Shown piece by piece: positions 17,528-27,372 of a stretch of 64,000 nt of DNA. Under the pieces are notes generated by a model. That model did not search any database, had not been told where the DNA came from, and was given only the letters and a program-made list of their open reading frames with translations. Position numbers and translations under genes: made by a program. How positions within the stretch are numbered: the stretch's first letter is position 1; every line of letters begins with the position of its first letter. Location: assembly GCA_964532065.1 (NCBI GenBank), contig CAZHHG010000001.1:85503-149502 (forward strand), read 5' to 3'. Source of the stretch: DSXH01 sp964532065 (GTDB taxonomy: Bacteria > Bacteroidota > Ignavibacteria > Ignavibacteriales > Melioribacteraceae).

Positions 17528-20500
17528 TTATAATTTTATTTCAAATTGATCTACCGGGTAATAACCTCTCTTAACAATTCTGGCTCCTTTAAATAATGCC
17601 CACGCCGGCATTGTCTGATGCGCTTTGGTCATCTGATATAACTGCTGCGCGCTATTCCCGATGAATATGTAGAGTGTTTTCGCGGGATTATAAGGATTAG
17701 GATATGTAAGGTAGAGTCCGTCGTCATTATTATTGTAAAGTTGACCGTTCCATTTAAAGAAATATTTGCCGGATTCTAAACCTAATTTTTTGAATATCTC
17801 TGCTGCAAAAGAATTTTCCGAAGGTCCTCCGAGAATTATCAGATCGTTATTTGCCAGGTCATCACCGGAGATTTCGCTATCCTTAACCAGGGGCTGAAAT
17901 ACTTCAGTGAATCTATCGGCAACCATTTTCTGATAGCGGAGACCGATAGTATGATTGGCTTCAATCTGTTGGGTAGTTCCGTAGATTATCCGGACGTTCG
18001 CGTAATCATCGAAGAAATTCTGGTAAGTAAAATAATTACTCCGCTGCACCGGGATATCATTGCCATAATTGAAAAGTACTGATGATGGTTTTTCCCTTAC
18101 AAGAAACTCAAAACTCTGTTCTGCGCCAGTAACTTCTATCTGTTTAAGAGATCTCTCTTTACCGTTTTCAATTGCGACGGTTGTAAAAAAGCGGTACGGT
18201 TTTTTATCCTGTTTTACATTTACTTTTACTTTCCAGAGATCGTCAACCTGCCAGGTCTCCGCGGACAGAGTTAAAGCCGGCAGATCCTCCCTCTCAAGCC
18301 ACTGCATAATAAAATCATTAAGCTTTTTCCCGGTTGATTTTTCCGCAATTTTAATAATCTGATCGTTGGAAATATTTTTTTCTTTGAACTCGTTGTGAAT
18401 ATCATTCATCATGCCGGAAAATGAATTATTACCGAGTAATAATCTCAACTGATGAAGAAGATACGTTCCTTTAATTCTCGGTATTTGATAATTATTATAT
18501 TTATCATAAACCGTCTGAGCATTTAGCGGAGCGAGATTTCCCTCTTTATTAATATTATAGAGAAGTCGGTAGTTAAGTTCCGTTAGTTCATCCTTCGAAT
18601 AATTAAAAGCCGGATCCGGAGACGAAGGCATCTGTCTTAAATAATTATAATATGAAGATGTTGCGCTGACAAACCAGTTTTCCTTATTACCGGCCGGATA
18701 CACAGTTCCTTTCCATAATCCCTCTTTGCTGAAGGAATAGGCTTCTTTAACATCGCTATATTGATTTGATAAATTTTTAACGGCCGGCTGCACCGGCATT
18801 TTATCTTTCAATTCTTTCAGGCGGTTTGCAACATAGACCGGATTTGCAATTGTATATCCCAAAGTAAACCGGGGAACAGAATTCGGCAGATCAGGCATCC
18901 TTCCGTTTTCGCCGACGAACTGTTCGCGCAGAGTTACTTTTCCGCTATGAGCAAAGAACATCAGGTTCTCGGCCATTTCGGATGTGGTTACTTTTCCGTC
19001 GCACGCGTGCGGTCTGTTAATCGGCGAGGAGTTCCAGAGATCGAATGCCGCATGCTGGTCAATCTTCCCATTCTTTTCCTGATAGAAATTCCAGAATGCA
19101 ATATCGCGGTTGGCCGGACGCCAGATGATATCCGCGGGCGATTCATCTGAATTCTGTATATACTCTTTTCTAACCTCAAGATCTTTGTTGTTGTTGTTGC
19201 TCCAGTAGAAATCTTTCGCGCCGCCGTACCAGTCCTGCTTCGAACTTCTCCACAATTTCCATTTGTATGTACCTAAAAGCAGAATTCCGATTTCATTTCT
19301 CTTAACGTCCCCTATAAGCCAATCGTTGGTATACATTCCGTTATTCTTTTCGGTCATAATTTTTACAACATCGTCGATGCTGTTAGCATACTGTGCCGCT
19401 TTACGAATCCTGTTCGACTGGGGAATACCATCGGGATTAAAAGGGGTCTGCTGCACAGTTGTTTCTCCGAGCATAATTCCGGCGCTGTTCATATAAAAAT
19501 CGGCTCCCGAATGAATTCCGCCGGGATAAGTCTGATAAACGAGCCGGTTTCCTTCCGAAGGTTGAACATCGGTTATAACATTCCAGTGATACCCTGTATA
19601 ACCGCCCCACATAAAGATCTGACCGTAAACAATTCTTCCGTCTTTTGTAGCGGAGTTGTTGGCAAGAAAAGCAGAGCATTTATGAAGGCGTTCCTGGATT
19701 GAAAGTTCTTCCTCGTTTGATAAAAAACTCTTTCCGGTAAGAGGATTGGGCGTAACACGAAGAGCGCTCTGCATATAATCGAGATCGATCGATGAATTGA
19801 TTGCGACTATATCGAGGAGGTCTACCGGCCGATCAAAAACTTTAGCACCGTTCTTTGCCGCGCCGTCGGCAATTCCTTTCATCTCCGTCAGATATTCATC
19901 ATCGTACTTTCGGAGCAGCATAGCATCCACCTGGAATTTCGTACGGTTCCATCCTCCCTGAGGATCGGAACTACTATAATTGACAGCAAGTTTTTCTATA
20001 AACATTTTTATTTCATCGGCGAGAAGATAACCGTACTGATAGCCCCTCTGATACGGTTTACCCTCGATGTGGACAAAGATCCATCCTTTATCCTCATACC
20101 TGAATGCAGGCCCATACCACTTAACGGTTTCCAGAGGGATATACTCGGAGATGTCCGTAACTTCTGTTAATTCAATATCATCGAACCAGACATTCCCTTT
20201 TGCTTTACCGTTGTAACCGAAATTGAGACGAACGTTATCCTTTGCTTTTGTGGCAACAAACATTACTTCAATTTTCTGCCAGTCCTTTGTTGACCCTGCA
20301 GAGGGAGAACTGTTTGTAAATGGGAAAGATTCCATGGTTAAACAGGCCGCAACAGGAGTTGGATACTGATCGATAGGATTTGTAAAAGCATTTTCTGTTT
20401 TAATCCATCCGCTCAGTTTATATACATGTCCTACTTTTAAATTTATCTCTTCCGAAAGAACGGTGCTCTGGGTCCATTCAACATGACTCATTTGAAGACT

Positions 20501-20698
20501 TTTTGAGCCCGAATAAAAAACACTACTGTTCAGATTTACATTAGAGCCGGTAACTACCGACCAGTTTTCCGCAAATCCGGAACCGCCTGATTTTTCGAAA
20601 CCGGGATTTTTCAGAGTGATAAGATTTTTTTGTGCAGGTATAATTCCGCAGTTAATAAAAAAGAATGCTAACAATGAATAGATAATATGTTTTCTCAT
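17528..20698 (-). CDS. Exported CBM / C45-like Ntn-hydrolase / M1-like fusion protein
   Basis: 1056 aa, signal peptide 1-22. Three parts can be seen. (1) About 25-180: a beta-sandwich carbohydrate-binding-like domain (N-P-G-F-E ... V-W-F-D-D-I-E-L). (2) About 205-620: a C45-type acyltransferase/hydrolase, with G-K-P-Y-Q-R-G-Y-Q-Y-G near 213, a candidate nucleophile Cys341 in H-K-C-S-A-F, and F-M-W-G-G-Y-T-G-Y-H-W-N after it; similar proteins handle amide bonds after self-cleavage before the Cys. (3) About 660-880: a segment like the C-terminal half of M1 aminopeptidases (R-I-K-G-T-Y-L-L-H-Q-L near 741, G-K-K-L-N-D-F-I-M-Q-W-L near 790), without an H-E-x-x-H zinc site. Residues 890-1056 form an alpha/beta tail with D-L-I-I-L-G-G-P. 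Substrate unknown. Confidence 0.7.
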   Translation of the reverse strand: MRKHIIYSLLAFFFINCGIIPAQKNLITLKNPGFEKSGGSGFAENWSVVTGSNVNLNSSVFYSGSKSLQMSHVEWTQSTVLSEEINLKVGHVYKLSGWIKTENAFTNPIDQYPTPVAACLTMESFPFTNSSPSAGSTKDWQKIEVMFVATKAKDNVRLNFGYNGKAKGNVWFDDIELTEVTDISEYIPLETVKWYGPAFRYEDKGWIFVHIEGKPYQRGYQYGYLLADEIKMFIEKLAVNYSSSDPQGGWNRTKFQVDAMLLRKYDDEYLTEMKGIADGAAKNGAKVFDRPVDLLDIVAINSSIDLDYMQSALRVTPNPLTGKSFLSNEEELSIQERLHKCSAFLANNSATKDGRIVYGQIFMWGGYTGYHWNVITDVQPSEGNRLVYQTYPGGIHSGADFYMNSAGIMLGETTVQQTPFNPDGIPQSNRIRKAAQYANSIDDVVKIMTEKNNGMYTNDWLIGDVKRNEIGILLLGTYKWKLWRSSKQDWYGGAKDFYWSNNNNKDLEVRKEYIQNSDESPADIIWRPANRDIAFWNFYQEKNGKIDQHAAFDLWNSSPINRPHACDGKVTTSEMAENLMFFAHSGKVTLREQFVGENGRMPDLPNSVPRFTLGYTIANPVYVANRLKELKDKMPVQPAVKNLSNQYSDVKEAYSFSKEGLWKGTVYPAGNKENWFVSATSSYYNYLRQMPSSPDPAFNYSKDELTELNYRLLYNINKEGNLAPLNAQTVYDKYNNYQIPRIKGTYLLHQLRLLLGNNSFSGMMNDIHNEFKEKNISNDQIIKIAEKSTGKKLNDFIMQWLEREDLPALTLSAETWQVDDLWKVKVNVKQDKKPYRFFTTVAIENGKERSLKQIEVTGAEQSFEFLVREKPSSVLFNYGNDIPVQRSNYFTYQNFFDDYANVRIIYGTTQQIEANHTIGLRYQKMVADRFTEVFQPLVKDSEISGDDLANNDLIILGGPSENSFAAEIFKKLGLESGKYFFKWNGQLYNNNDDGLYLTYPNPYNPAKTLYIFIGNSAQQLYQMTKAHQTMPAWALFKGARIVKRGYYPVDQFEIKL

Positions 20699-20829
20699 TT
20701 GGCATCCAAAATATTTTTAGAAGTTGGGGGTAAAAATAGGGATAATGATATGTGATTTGAAAGTGAAAACGGAAATCTAATACTGCTTGTTGTTCCGTAG
20801 TTCAGATTAATTGAAAAGCAGAACAGAGA

Positions 20830-21531
20830 TCAAAAATAAACTTTTTTCTGTGCGAGCGGGCTCTGGCTCAGAAGATCTACAATAAAAGTTTCCAGGATTG
20901 CCAGATAGGATTCTTTATTCGGTAGAGATAACAATTTCTGTTTTGCCTGCAGTTTTCCGAATGCTGCGACCTTTCCTTTAAGATTATCCCAGAGAAGGTA
21001 TTCAATGCCGGCAACCATAACAAAAAAGGATGCGGAACCGCGTCCCATCGTCACTCCTTTTTCGTCGCCGCTTTTATTAAAGTAAGCATCTTCTATAAAG
21101 AAGAGATAATTAGGAATGTTGTCTTCGTATGAGAATCCCTTTACATCCGGAATATAAACCAATTGAGTCGAATCAAATTCGCTGCCTGGGGATTTGTAGA
21201 CAAATTTTAGTGGCGATTTAATTGATTCCTTATTTGCCTTTACAATTTTTGCAAAAGTGTTTTCTGATAAAAGAACGGGGATATAATTATCGATCAATTC
21301 AATCTCTTTCGATGTAAGCATCTGCTTGGAGGCGTTTTTTCTGCTGATAAATTCATTGAGCTGGTCGTTTTCCAGCAGAGAGGAGATAAATGGCATTATA
21401 AGAATCTGAACACCGGACTGGTTCAAATTTTTATACTCGGGAGCTACATATGTGAATCTGTCCGAAACAGAACACGAGTTATTAACGAACATTATTACTA
21501 CAAGAAGAGTAAAAAGCGTTATTTTTTTCAT
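20830..21531 (-). CDS. Lipoprotein of unknown function
   Basis: 233 aa from the ATG at 21531; an in-frame ATG three codons upstream (21540) is the alternative, and neither has a clear ribosome site. The shorter form gives a normal leader (M-K-K-I-T-L-F-T-L-L-V-V-I-M) with a lipobox-like N-N-S-C. The mature part is alpha/beta with no motif I recognise; a segment G-V-T-M-G-R-G-S-A-S-F-F-V near the middle and a helical end rich in L and Q are notable. It is separated from neighbours by over 100 bases on both sides and is probably monocistronic. Confidence 0.6.
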   Translation of the reverse strand: MKKITLFTLLVVIMFVNNSCSVSDRFTYVAPEYKNLNQSGVQILIMPFISSLLENDQLNEFISRKNASKQMLTSKEIELIDNYIPVLLSENTFAKIVKANKESIKSPLKFVYKSPGSEFDSTQLVYIPDVKGFSYEDNIPNYLFFIEDAYFNKSGDEKGVTMGRGSASFFVMVAGIEYLLWDNLKGKVAAFGKLQAKQKLLSLPNKESYLAILETFIVDLLSQSPLAQKKVYF

Positions 21532-21647
21532 ATGAATCATTCTGGTTTTTCTTTTAACTATACCGGCTCAAAAAATAATTTTGTTATAATTCAATATCAA
21601 CACATAAATATAGACGGAAAATAATTAGGAAAGTTTCCTATAAACTC

Positions 21648-21655
21648 TATTTTTG
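21648..21655 (+). promoter_or_regulatory. Possible -7 element (TATTTTTG) of the aldo/keto reductase gene
   Basis: TATTTTTG fits the Bacteroidota TAnnTTTG element and lies 26 bases before the ATG. The -33 position holds only TTAG, so the match is partial. Confidence 0.3.
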
Positions 21656-21681
21656 TATTTATTTTTTTAAGAGGAGATTGA

Positions 21682-22563
21682 ATGAATCCTTTATTATCAA
21701 GAGCAGCACTCGGATTGTGGCGGGCGAAAATCTGGAATTATTCCAGATCCGGTTTAGAGAAACTGATAACCGGCTCAATCGATCTCGGGATTAATACGTT
21801 CGATCATGCCGACATATACGGTGATTACGAATGCGAAGGTTTGTTCGGAGATATTCTAAAATCTAATCCATCCCTCCGTAAAAAGATGGTTCTCGTTACC
21901 AAGTGCGGTATTAAACTTACATCATCAAAATATCCCGAACGGAAGATAAAGTATTACGATACAGGGAAAGACCATATAATTAAATCTGCAGAAAACTCAC
22001 TCATGAATCTTGGAACTGATTTTATTGATCTGCTTCTTATTCACCGCCCGGATCCTTTAATGAATGCCGACGAAGTAGCCGGAGCTTTTACCGACTTAAA
22101 AGCTTCGGGTAAGGTATTACATTTCGGGGTGTCGAATTTTCTGCCTCATCAGTTTGAGCTGCTTCAATCGCGGCTTCCGTTTCCACTGTCAACAAACCAG
22201 ATAGAAGTATCCGCACTCCATCACGAGCATTTTGATAACGGAAACATTGATTTCCTTCAGCATAAAAAAGTTGTCCCCATGGTCTGGTCCCCTTTTGCAG
22301 GCGGAAGAATTTTTTATGAGGAGAGTGAAAGCGCTATCAGAACACGATCGGTTCTGAACGAACTTGCATATAAATACGGAACGAACGGAATTGAACCGAT
22401 TGCCGCCGCATGGCTCTTTGTTCACCCGGTTAACTTTGTTGTAGTTTTAGGAAGCGGCAGGATTGACAGAATTAAAAACGCGATCGAAGGAATTAAAATT
22501 AAGCTGACGCGGGAGGAGTGGTTCCGGATCTGGACAGCGGCGAGGGGACAGGATATTCCATAA
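21682..22563 (+). CDS. Aldo/keto reductase
   Basis: 293 aa (beta/alpha)8 NADPH-dependent oxidoreductase, YdhF-like. Catalytic tetrad visible as D41 and Y46 (F-D-H-A-D-I-Y-G), K74 (L-V-T-K-C-G) and H121 (L-L-I-H-R-P-D). The phosphate-binding C-terminal region V-V-L-G-S-G-R-I-D-R-I lies near 255-265. A strong Shine-Dalgarno AAGAGGAG sits just upstream of the ATG. The natural carbonyl substrate cannot be predicted. It is monocistronic and ends at a bidirectional terminator shared with the TolC gene. Confidence 0.88.
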   Translation: MNPLLSRAALGLWRAKIWNYSRSGLEKLITGSIDLGINTFDHADIYGDYECEGLFGDILKSNPSLRKKMVLVTKCGIKLTSSKYPERKIKYYDTGKDHIIKSAENSLMNLGTDFIDLLLIHRPDPLMNADEVAGAFTDLKASGKVLHFGVSNFLPHQFELLQSRLPFPLSTNQIEVSALHHEHFDNGNIDFLQHKKVVPMVWSPFAGGRIFYEESESAIRTRSVLNELAYKYGTNGIEPIAAAWLFVHPVNFVVVLGSGRIDRIKNAIEGIKIKLTREEWFRIWTAARGQDIP

Positions 22564-22585
22564 TTAAAATCATTTTGTAAAATAA

Positions 22586-22610
22586 AAAACCCCGGCATTA
22601 CCGGGGTTTT
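22586..22610. terminator. Bidirectional intrinsic terminator
   Basis: AAAACCCCGG-CATTA-CCGGGGTTTT: perfect 10-bp stem with T/A outer ends, between the convergent aldo/keto reductase and TolC-family genes. Confidence 0.9.
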
Positions 22611-22628
22611 CTGATTTGCAGATATCAA

Positions 22629-23963
22629 TTAAAACTCAGTATTAAGCCGTCCGAGAACATTCATCAATTCAAATTGCTTTGTGAAATAACTGTACTGAGC
22701 CTGAATATCATTATTCTGCGCCTGGAGATAATCCCTGTACGACTGCTGCATTTCAATAAATGTAGCTGATCCAAGTTCATAATTCTCGCGCTTCATATTC
22801 CAGTTTAGTCGCGCGGATATAAGGCTTTTATTTGTTACTTCAACCTGTGTCTTCGCAGTTTCCAGATCCAGCAATGTATTCTTAACCTGCGCCCGGATCT
22901 CTTTTTCAAGAGCATTCAGATCCTCTGTTGCATTTTTTATCTGAACTTCGGCTGACTGAATAGCAAACTCGGTATTCCATCCGGAAAAAATTGAAAAGTT
23001 AAGAGAAAGACCCATACTAAAAATTCTGCGGTTAAAAAGATCCCCCGGACGAATAGCGCTGGTGGAATACCGGTAGTTTCCGCTCAATGTCGGAAATAAT
23101 CCGGCGCGGGAAATAGTGAGCTGATACTGCGCGCTTTCAAGTTTCAGTTTCTGGCTCTGGTAATCTTTTCTGCTTTTTAAAGCCGCTTCAAATAATTTTG
23201 CCTGATCATCCCGCGAATCGAAATAATTAAAATTAACCGATTGCGGCGCTTCAAATGTATACTCTCCGGTTATATCGAGTGTAAGATATTTGAGAAGATT
23301 TATTTTAGCTTTTTCAAAGTTGTTCTTAGCCTGAAGGAATGCAAGTTCCGAATTCGCCGTTTGAACGTCCTGAGCATAAACATCCGAGACGGTAATCATA
23401 TTCAGATCGAGCATCTCTCCGATTTTTTCGGTCAGATTTTTATTATAAGTATAATTTTCCTCCTGAAATTTGAGAAGCCGCTCGTAACTTATAATTGAGA
23501 AATATAAGCTGGCCGTCTGAAGTATAATATCCTGTTTCAGTTTGTCGAGATCAAAAAGAGCTGAATTAAGATTTGTTTCTTTCTGTTTGATATTGGCGTA
23601 GTTCGATAATCCGTTGAAGAGGGTAACATTGCCGCTTGCCGATAGTGAATAACTCCTGGAATCGATTTGCGATGCCGGAATGATCTGTTCCCTGCCGAAG
23701 AAATCGAGCTGCGTGCCTCCATCGTCATTTGTTCTCGACCATCCCCACGAACCGCCTACTCCAAGAGACGGTAAAAGATCCCCGTAAGCACTTTTAACAC
23801 TTGCTTCAGTGGTAATAAGAGAGTTCTGTGATTTGACGAGAGTTGTATTGCTGTTAAGAGCAATTGAAATAGCTTCGTTAAGTGTTAATTTTTTCTGTCC
23901 GTAGGAAGTTGCAAACAGAAGAAAGGATGTAATAAAAAGAAGATAGTGTTTGTAATTTTTCAT
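22629..23963 (-). CDS. TolC-family outer membrane efflux protein
   Basis: 444 aa with signal peptide (ends near A-T-S-Y-G-Q, residue 23). The duplicated outer-membrane-efflux domain is recognisable by L-T-L-N-E-A-I-S-I-A-L near 26-36, a long alternating coiled coil, A-S-G-N-V-T-L-F-N-G in the first half, and the matching L-N-F-S-I-F-S-G-W near 327 in the second. It should form the trimeric outer membrane channel of the tripartite pump encoded upstream. Last gene of the five-gene minus-strand operon, 60 bases after the permease gene. Confidence 0.9.
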   Translation of the reverse strand: MKNYKHYLLFITSFLLFATSYGQKKLTLNEAISIALNSNTTLVKSQNSLITTEASVKSAYGDLLPSLGVGGSWGWSRTNDDGGTQLDFFGREQIIPASQIDSRSYSLSASGNVTLFNGLSNYANIKQKETNLNSALFDLDKLKQDIILQTASLYFSIISYERLLKFQEENYTYNKNLTEKIGEMLDLNMITVSDVYAQDVQTANSELAFLQAKNNFEKAKINLLKYLTLDITGEYTFEAPQSVNFNYFDSRDDQAKLFEAALKSRKDYQSQKLKLESAQYQLTISRAGLFPTLSGNYRYSTSAIRPGDLFNRRIFSMGLSLNFSIFSGWNTEFAIQSAEVQIKNATEDLNALEKEIRAQVKNTLLDLETAKTQVEVTNKSLISARLNWNMKRENYELGSATFIEMQQSYRDYLQAQNNDIQAQYSYFTKQFELMNVLGRLNTEF

Positions 23964-24023
23964 TCTAGGTCTCTAATATTTTCTGTAATAACGGGACCGG
24001 CATAAGCCGATCCATTTGAATTC

Positions 24024-25241
24024 TTATTCATATCTTAATGCATCAATCGGATTAAGTCTGGACGCTTTTCTTGCCGGATAGAAACCGAAAAAGATTCCGA
24101 TTGCGCCAGCAAATCCGAAAGCCAGAAGAATAATTTCGGGCTGAATATTAGCCACCTGGCTTGTATAATTGTTCAATATATAGGCAACACCGAAGGAGAG
24201 GGCCACTCCCAGAATCCCTCCTGCAAGACTTAATACTATAGCTTCGGTAAGAAATTGAATCAGTATATCCGATGCGCGCGCGCCAATCGAAAGTCTTATA
24301 CCGATTTCCCTGGTCCGTTCTGTTACGGAAACAAGCATAATATTCATAATGCCGATTCCGCCAACAATAAGCGAAACGCCTGCTACAGAGCCGAGCAGAA
24401 TCGTAAGGATTTTAGAGGTTTCAGTTGCGGCTGTTGCTAAATCCGCCTGGTCCTGAATAGTAAAATCGTCGTCCTCACCCTGAGTTAATTTATGTGCATC
24501 CCTCATAATTCTTCTCAGTTCCTCTTTGGCTTTCGGAATCTGCTCCGGTGTGAGAGCGCTTACCTGAATGGAGCTTATAAATCTTCCGCCCGATAATCTC
24601 TCGTGAACAGTTCTTGAAGGTGCGAGAATAATATCATCGTTACTCGTGCCGACAGAAGTCTGCCCTTTTTCTGTAAGAACGCCAATAATTCTGAACGGGA
24701 CATTACGGATTCTAACCTGTTGACCGATCGGGTCATCATCCGGGAAAAGATTATTAGCGACTTCCGAGCCGAGTATGCAAACCTTAGATCTTGCAAGTAC
24801 GTCACGCTCGGTAAAAAACTCGCCCGACTTAAGTTTCCACGATCTGATTTCGAGGTAATCGGGTGATACACCCTGAACCTGAGTAAACCAGTTACCGACA
24901 CCGCCGATTATCTGACCGCCGGATCTTACAATCGGAGTAACTCCGCTGATAAGTGATGCTTCTTCTTTAATCCGGTCAACATCGTCGAAGGTGAAGCGGT
25001 TGAATGTTCCCATACCGCGGTTAACTCCGCCGCTAAGTGAAGCACCGGGGGTAATAACAATCAGGTTTGAACCGAGAGAAGCTATTTGATCTTCAACCTG
25101 TTTCTGCGCGCCGTCTCCAATAGCAACCATCACAACAACTGCGGCAACACCTATAATGATACCAAGAGCAGTAAGCAGACTTCTCATTCTCGATTTCATT
25201 ATGCTTCTAATAGCAACCTTTAAAATATTTTTCACCTGCAT
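24024..25241 (-). CDS. MacB-like ABC transporter permease (FtsX type)
   Basis: 405 aa. One N-terminal membrane helix (L-L-T-A-L-G-I-I-I-G-V-A-A-V-V), a periplasmic MacB_PCD domain about 45-250 (L-G-S-N-L-I-V-I-T-P-G), then the FtsX domain with three helices about 285-395, including the typical R-T-R-E-I-G-I-R-L-S-I-G-A motif and P-A-R-K-A-S-R-L-N-P-I-D-A-L at the end. In E. coli MacB the ATPase is fused to this domain; here it is the separate gene immediately upstream, two bases away. It works as a mechanotransmission exporter with the MacA-like adaptor and TolC; the cargo (peptide, siderophore, macrolide) is undetermined. Confidence 0.93.
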   Translation of the reverse strand: MQVKNILKVAIRSIMKSRMRSLLTALGIIIGVAAVVVMVAIGDGAQKQVEDQIASLGSNLIVITPGASLSGGVNRGMGTFNRFTFDDVDRIKEEASLISGVTPIVRSGGQIIGGVGNWFTQVQGVSPDYLEIRSWKLKSGEFFTERDVLARSKVCILGSEVANNLFPDDDPIGQQVRIRNVPFRIIGVLTEKGQTSVGTSNDDIILAPSRTVHERLSGGRFISSIQVSALTPEQIPKAKEELRRIMRDAHKLTQGEDDDFTIQDQADLATAATETSKILTILLGSVAGVSLIVGGIGIMNIMLVSVTERTREIGIRLSIGARASDILIQFLTEAIVLSLAGGILGVALSFGVAYILNNYTSQVANIQPEIILLAFGFAGAIGIFFGFYPARKASRLNPIDALRYE

Positions 25242-25243
25242 AA

Positions 25244-26005
25244 TTAATCCTCCTGAACCTGAAGAACAGAATCTTCTTTCAACTTTTTCAATTCCTCTTT
25301 AGCGAAGAGCCGGTTTTTAATCGCTATATCCTGAATAATTTTTCCATCTCTGAGTTCAATTATTCTTTTAGCAAAAAGAGCGAAATCCCTCTCATGTGTA
25401 ACAAGAACGATAGTAATACCTTCGTCATTAAGTTCCTGAAAGACCGAGAAAACTTCTATGGAAGTCCTGCTGTCAAGGTTTCCCGTTGGTTCGTCTGCGA
25501 GTATAAGAGAAGGCTCATTTACAAGAGCGCGTGCAATCGCGACTCTCTGCTGCTGTCCGCCGGAAAGCTGACTCGGCACATGGTGCATTCTGTCGCCCAG
25601 CCCAACTCTTTCAAGAGCTTTAACGGCTTTTTCAACAGGATCTTTAAAGCGATGGGACCTGTCGTATAAAAGCGGCAGTTCAACATTTTCAAGAGCTGTT
25701 GTTCTTGAAAGAAGATTGAAACCTTGGAAGACAAAACCGATCTTATGATTTCTGATTGCGGCATATTCGTTAGGAGAAAAATTGCTCGTATTACTTCCAT
25801 CAATATAGTATTCCCCTGACGTCGGCTGATCCAGGCAGCCGAGGAGATTCATCAGCGTAGACTTACCGGAGCCCGATGCACCCATAATAGCAACGAACTC
25901 CCCTTCCTTTATTTCAATATCAACTTTGCGCAGCGCATGAACTTCAACCTCGCCAATAGTATACGTTTTGGATAAGCCGGAAGTTCTGATAATATTTCTA
26001 GTCAA
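25244..26005 (-). CDS. MacB/LolD-like ABC transporter ATPase
   Basis: 253 aa. Walker A G-A-S-G-S-G-K-S-T at 42-50, signature L-S-G-G-Q-Q-Q-R-V near 143, Walker B L-I-L-A-D-E-P-T-G-N-L-D near 163. It powers the permease encoded directly downstream. The start is a TTG, chosen because AAGGAGG lies seven bases upstream (plus-strand 26012-26018) and the translation begins at the expected place for the family. The C-terminus has a charged tail of about 25 residues (K-E-E-L-K-K-L-K-E) beyond the ABC core. Confidence 0.93.
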   Translation of the reverse strand: MTRNIIRTSGLSKTYTIGEVEVHALRKVDIEIKEGEFVAIMGASGSGKSTLMNLLGCLDQPTSGEYYIDGSNTSNFSPNEYAAIRNHKIGFVFQGFNLLSRTTALENVELPLLYDRSHRFKDPVEKAVKALERVGLGDRMHHVPSQLSGGQQQRVAIARALVNEPSLILADEPTGNLDSRTSIEVFSVFQELNDEGITIVLVTHERDFALFAKRIIELRDGKIIQDIAIKNRLFAKEELKKLKEDSVLQVQED

Positions 26006-26016
26006 GATAAACCTCC

Positions 26017-27327
26017 TTAGAATCCTCTACCGAAACCCGGAGGCCTGTTCTGCTGTGTCGGATTTAATGGATTAGAATTGCTTGTCTTTGTATCTGCTTC
26101 AACAACTCCGGTAATGAGCTGCATTCCTTCCTTAATATTTCTGCTTCTAACCATTTCTGTGTTTTTACCGTCAGTAATACCGAGAGACATCATACCCATA
26201 GCAAGTTTTCCGTCTTCATCGAGATACCAGACTCTTCCGAAGTTTCTGTTTCTGCCTCCCGTTTGTCCGGGTCTCTGGAAGTTCATTCCGGATGCGGCAC
26301 CCTGTCCGCCCATCTGACCCATGCCCATGCCCATACCCATTCCTCTATTCTTCAAACTATCGGGCAGATTCTTTAAACGTTCTTCCATTCTCTTAGTATA
26401 CTCGGCCATCATTTCATCGGGTGGTGTAAACCGGAGCGCAACATTGGGAACGATAAGTACATCCTCCTTTTCGGCCACGTAAAAATCGACCGTCGCAGTC
26501 ATTCCCGGAAGCAGCAGCTTCTCTTTATTATCAGCGGTTACAACAACAGTATAATTGACGACATTCGAAATTGTTTGAGGACTTAATCTGATCTGAGACA
26601 CTTCACCTTCAAATTTTTTATCCTGAAATGCCTGAACGGTAAAAGAAACTTTCTGGCCTACTTTAATCTGGCCGATATCACCTTCATCAACATTCGCCAG
26701 AATCCTCATAGATGAAAGATCTTCCACCATTGTAAAAAGTGTAGGAGCGGAAAGACTCGCCGCGACCGTCTGACCCTGTTCAACGTTCCGGTTTATAATC
26801 TTTCCAGAGATCGGGGCGGTTATAAAAGCATATTCAAGATTGGTCTTGGCTTTTTCGATAGCAAACTCGGCTGATTTAAGAGAGGCCAGCGCGGATTCTA
26901 TCGCCGTTTTGGAAGCAATAAAATCGAGTTCGGAAATAAATTTCTTTTCGAACAGTTTTTTATTCCGCTCGTGTTTAGCAAGCGCTTCGTTGTACTGAGC
27001 TTTGGTTCTCTCAAGAATTGCAAGCTGATCTCTAACCTGGGCGGCAAGCAGTGTTGTGTCGATAAGCGCAAGAAGCTGTCCTCGTCTCACTTCGTCGTTA
27101 AAATCGACAAACAAACTTGCAATTCTTCCGGAGACCTGAGTTCCGACTTCCACAGTTGAGAGTGCTTCGAGAGTACCCGTGCTGGTAATCGCATTTGTTA
27201 TTTTCCCTTTTTTAACCTCAACAAACGAAAATTTGCTTTCCTCCGATTCACCGTTGCTGAAAAGAAGAAAAGCCGTAACAATAACTGCGATACCGATTAT
27301 CCCGTAAATAAAATATTTCTTTTTCAT
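26017..27327 (-). CDS. MacA-like periplasmic adaptor (membrane fusion protein)
   Basis: 436 aa. N-terminal membrane anchor 5-23; biotinyl-lipoyl-like half near 55-90 (V-E-V-G-T-Q-V-S-G-R-I); coiled-coil hairpin about 90-165; second lipoyl half (A-P-I-S-G-K-I-I-N-R-N-V-E-Q-G-Q) near 171-186; beta-barrel domain to about 300. It bridges the FtsX-type permease and the TolC channel. Unusual: an insertion about 303-365 between beta-barrel and membrane-proximal domain contains a (Met-Gly)n run at 329-341 (G-M-G-M-G-M-G-M-G), then G-G-Q-G and R-N-R-N. The gene follows the Spy-like gene by 45 bases. Confidence 0.9.
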   Translation of the reverse strand: MKKKYFIYGIIGIAVIVTAFLLFSNGESEESKFSFVEVKKGKITNAITSTGTLEALSTVEVGTQVSGRIASLFVDFNDEVRRGQLLALIDTTLLAAQVRDQLAILERTKAQYNEALAKHERNKKLFEKKFISELDFIASKTAIESALASLKSAEFAIEKAKTNLEYAFITAPISGKIINRNVEQGQTVAASLSAPTLFTMVEDLSSMRILANVDEGDIGQIKVGQKVSFTVQAFQDKKFEGEVSQIRLSPQTISNVVNYTVVVTADNKEKLLLPGMTATVDFYVAEKEDVLIVPNVALRFTPPDEMMAEYTKRMEERLKNLPDSLKNRGMGMGMGMGQMGGQGAASGMNFQRPGQTGGRNRNFGRVWYLDEDGKLAMGMMSLGITDGKNTEMVRSRNIKEGMQLITGVVEADTKTSNSNPLNPTQQNRPPGFGRGF

Positions 27328-27372
27328 TACAATGCCTTAATAGAATTAATTTATCAAATTGACCGCTAACTA

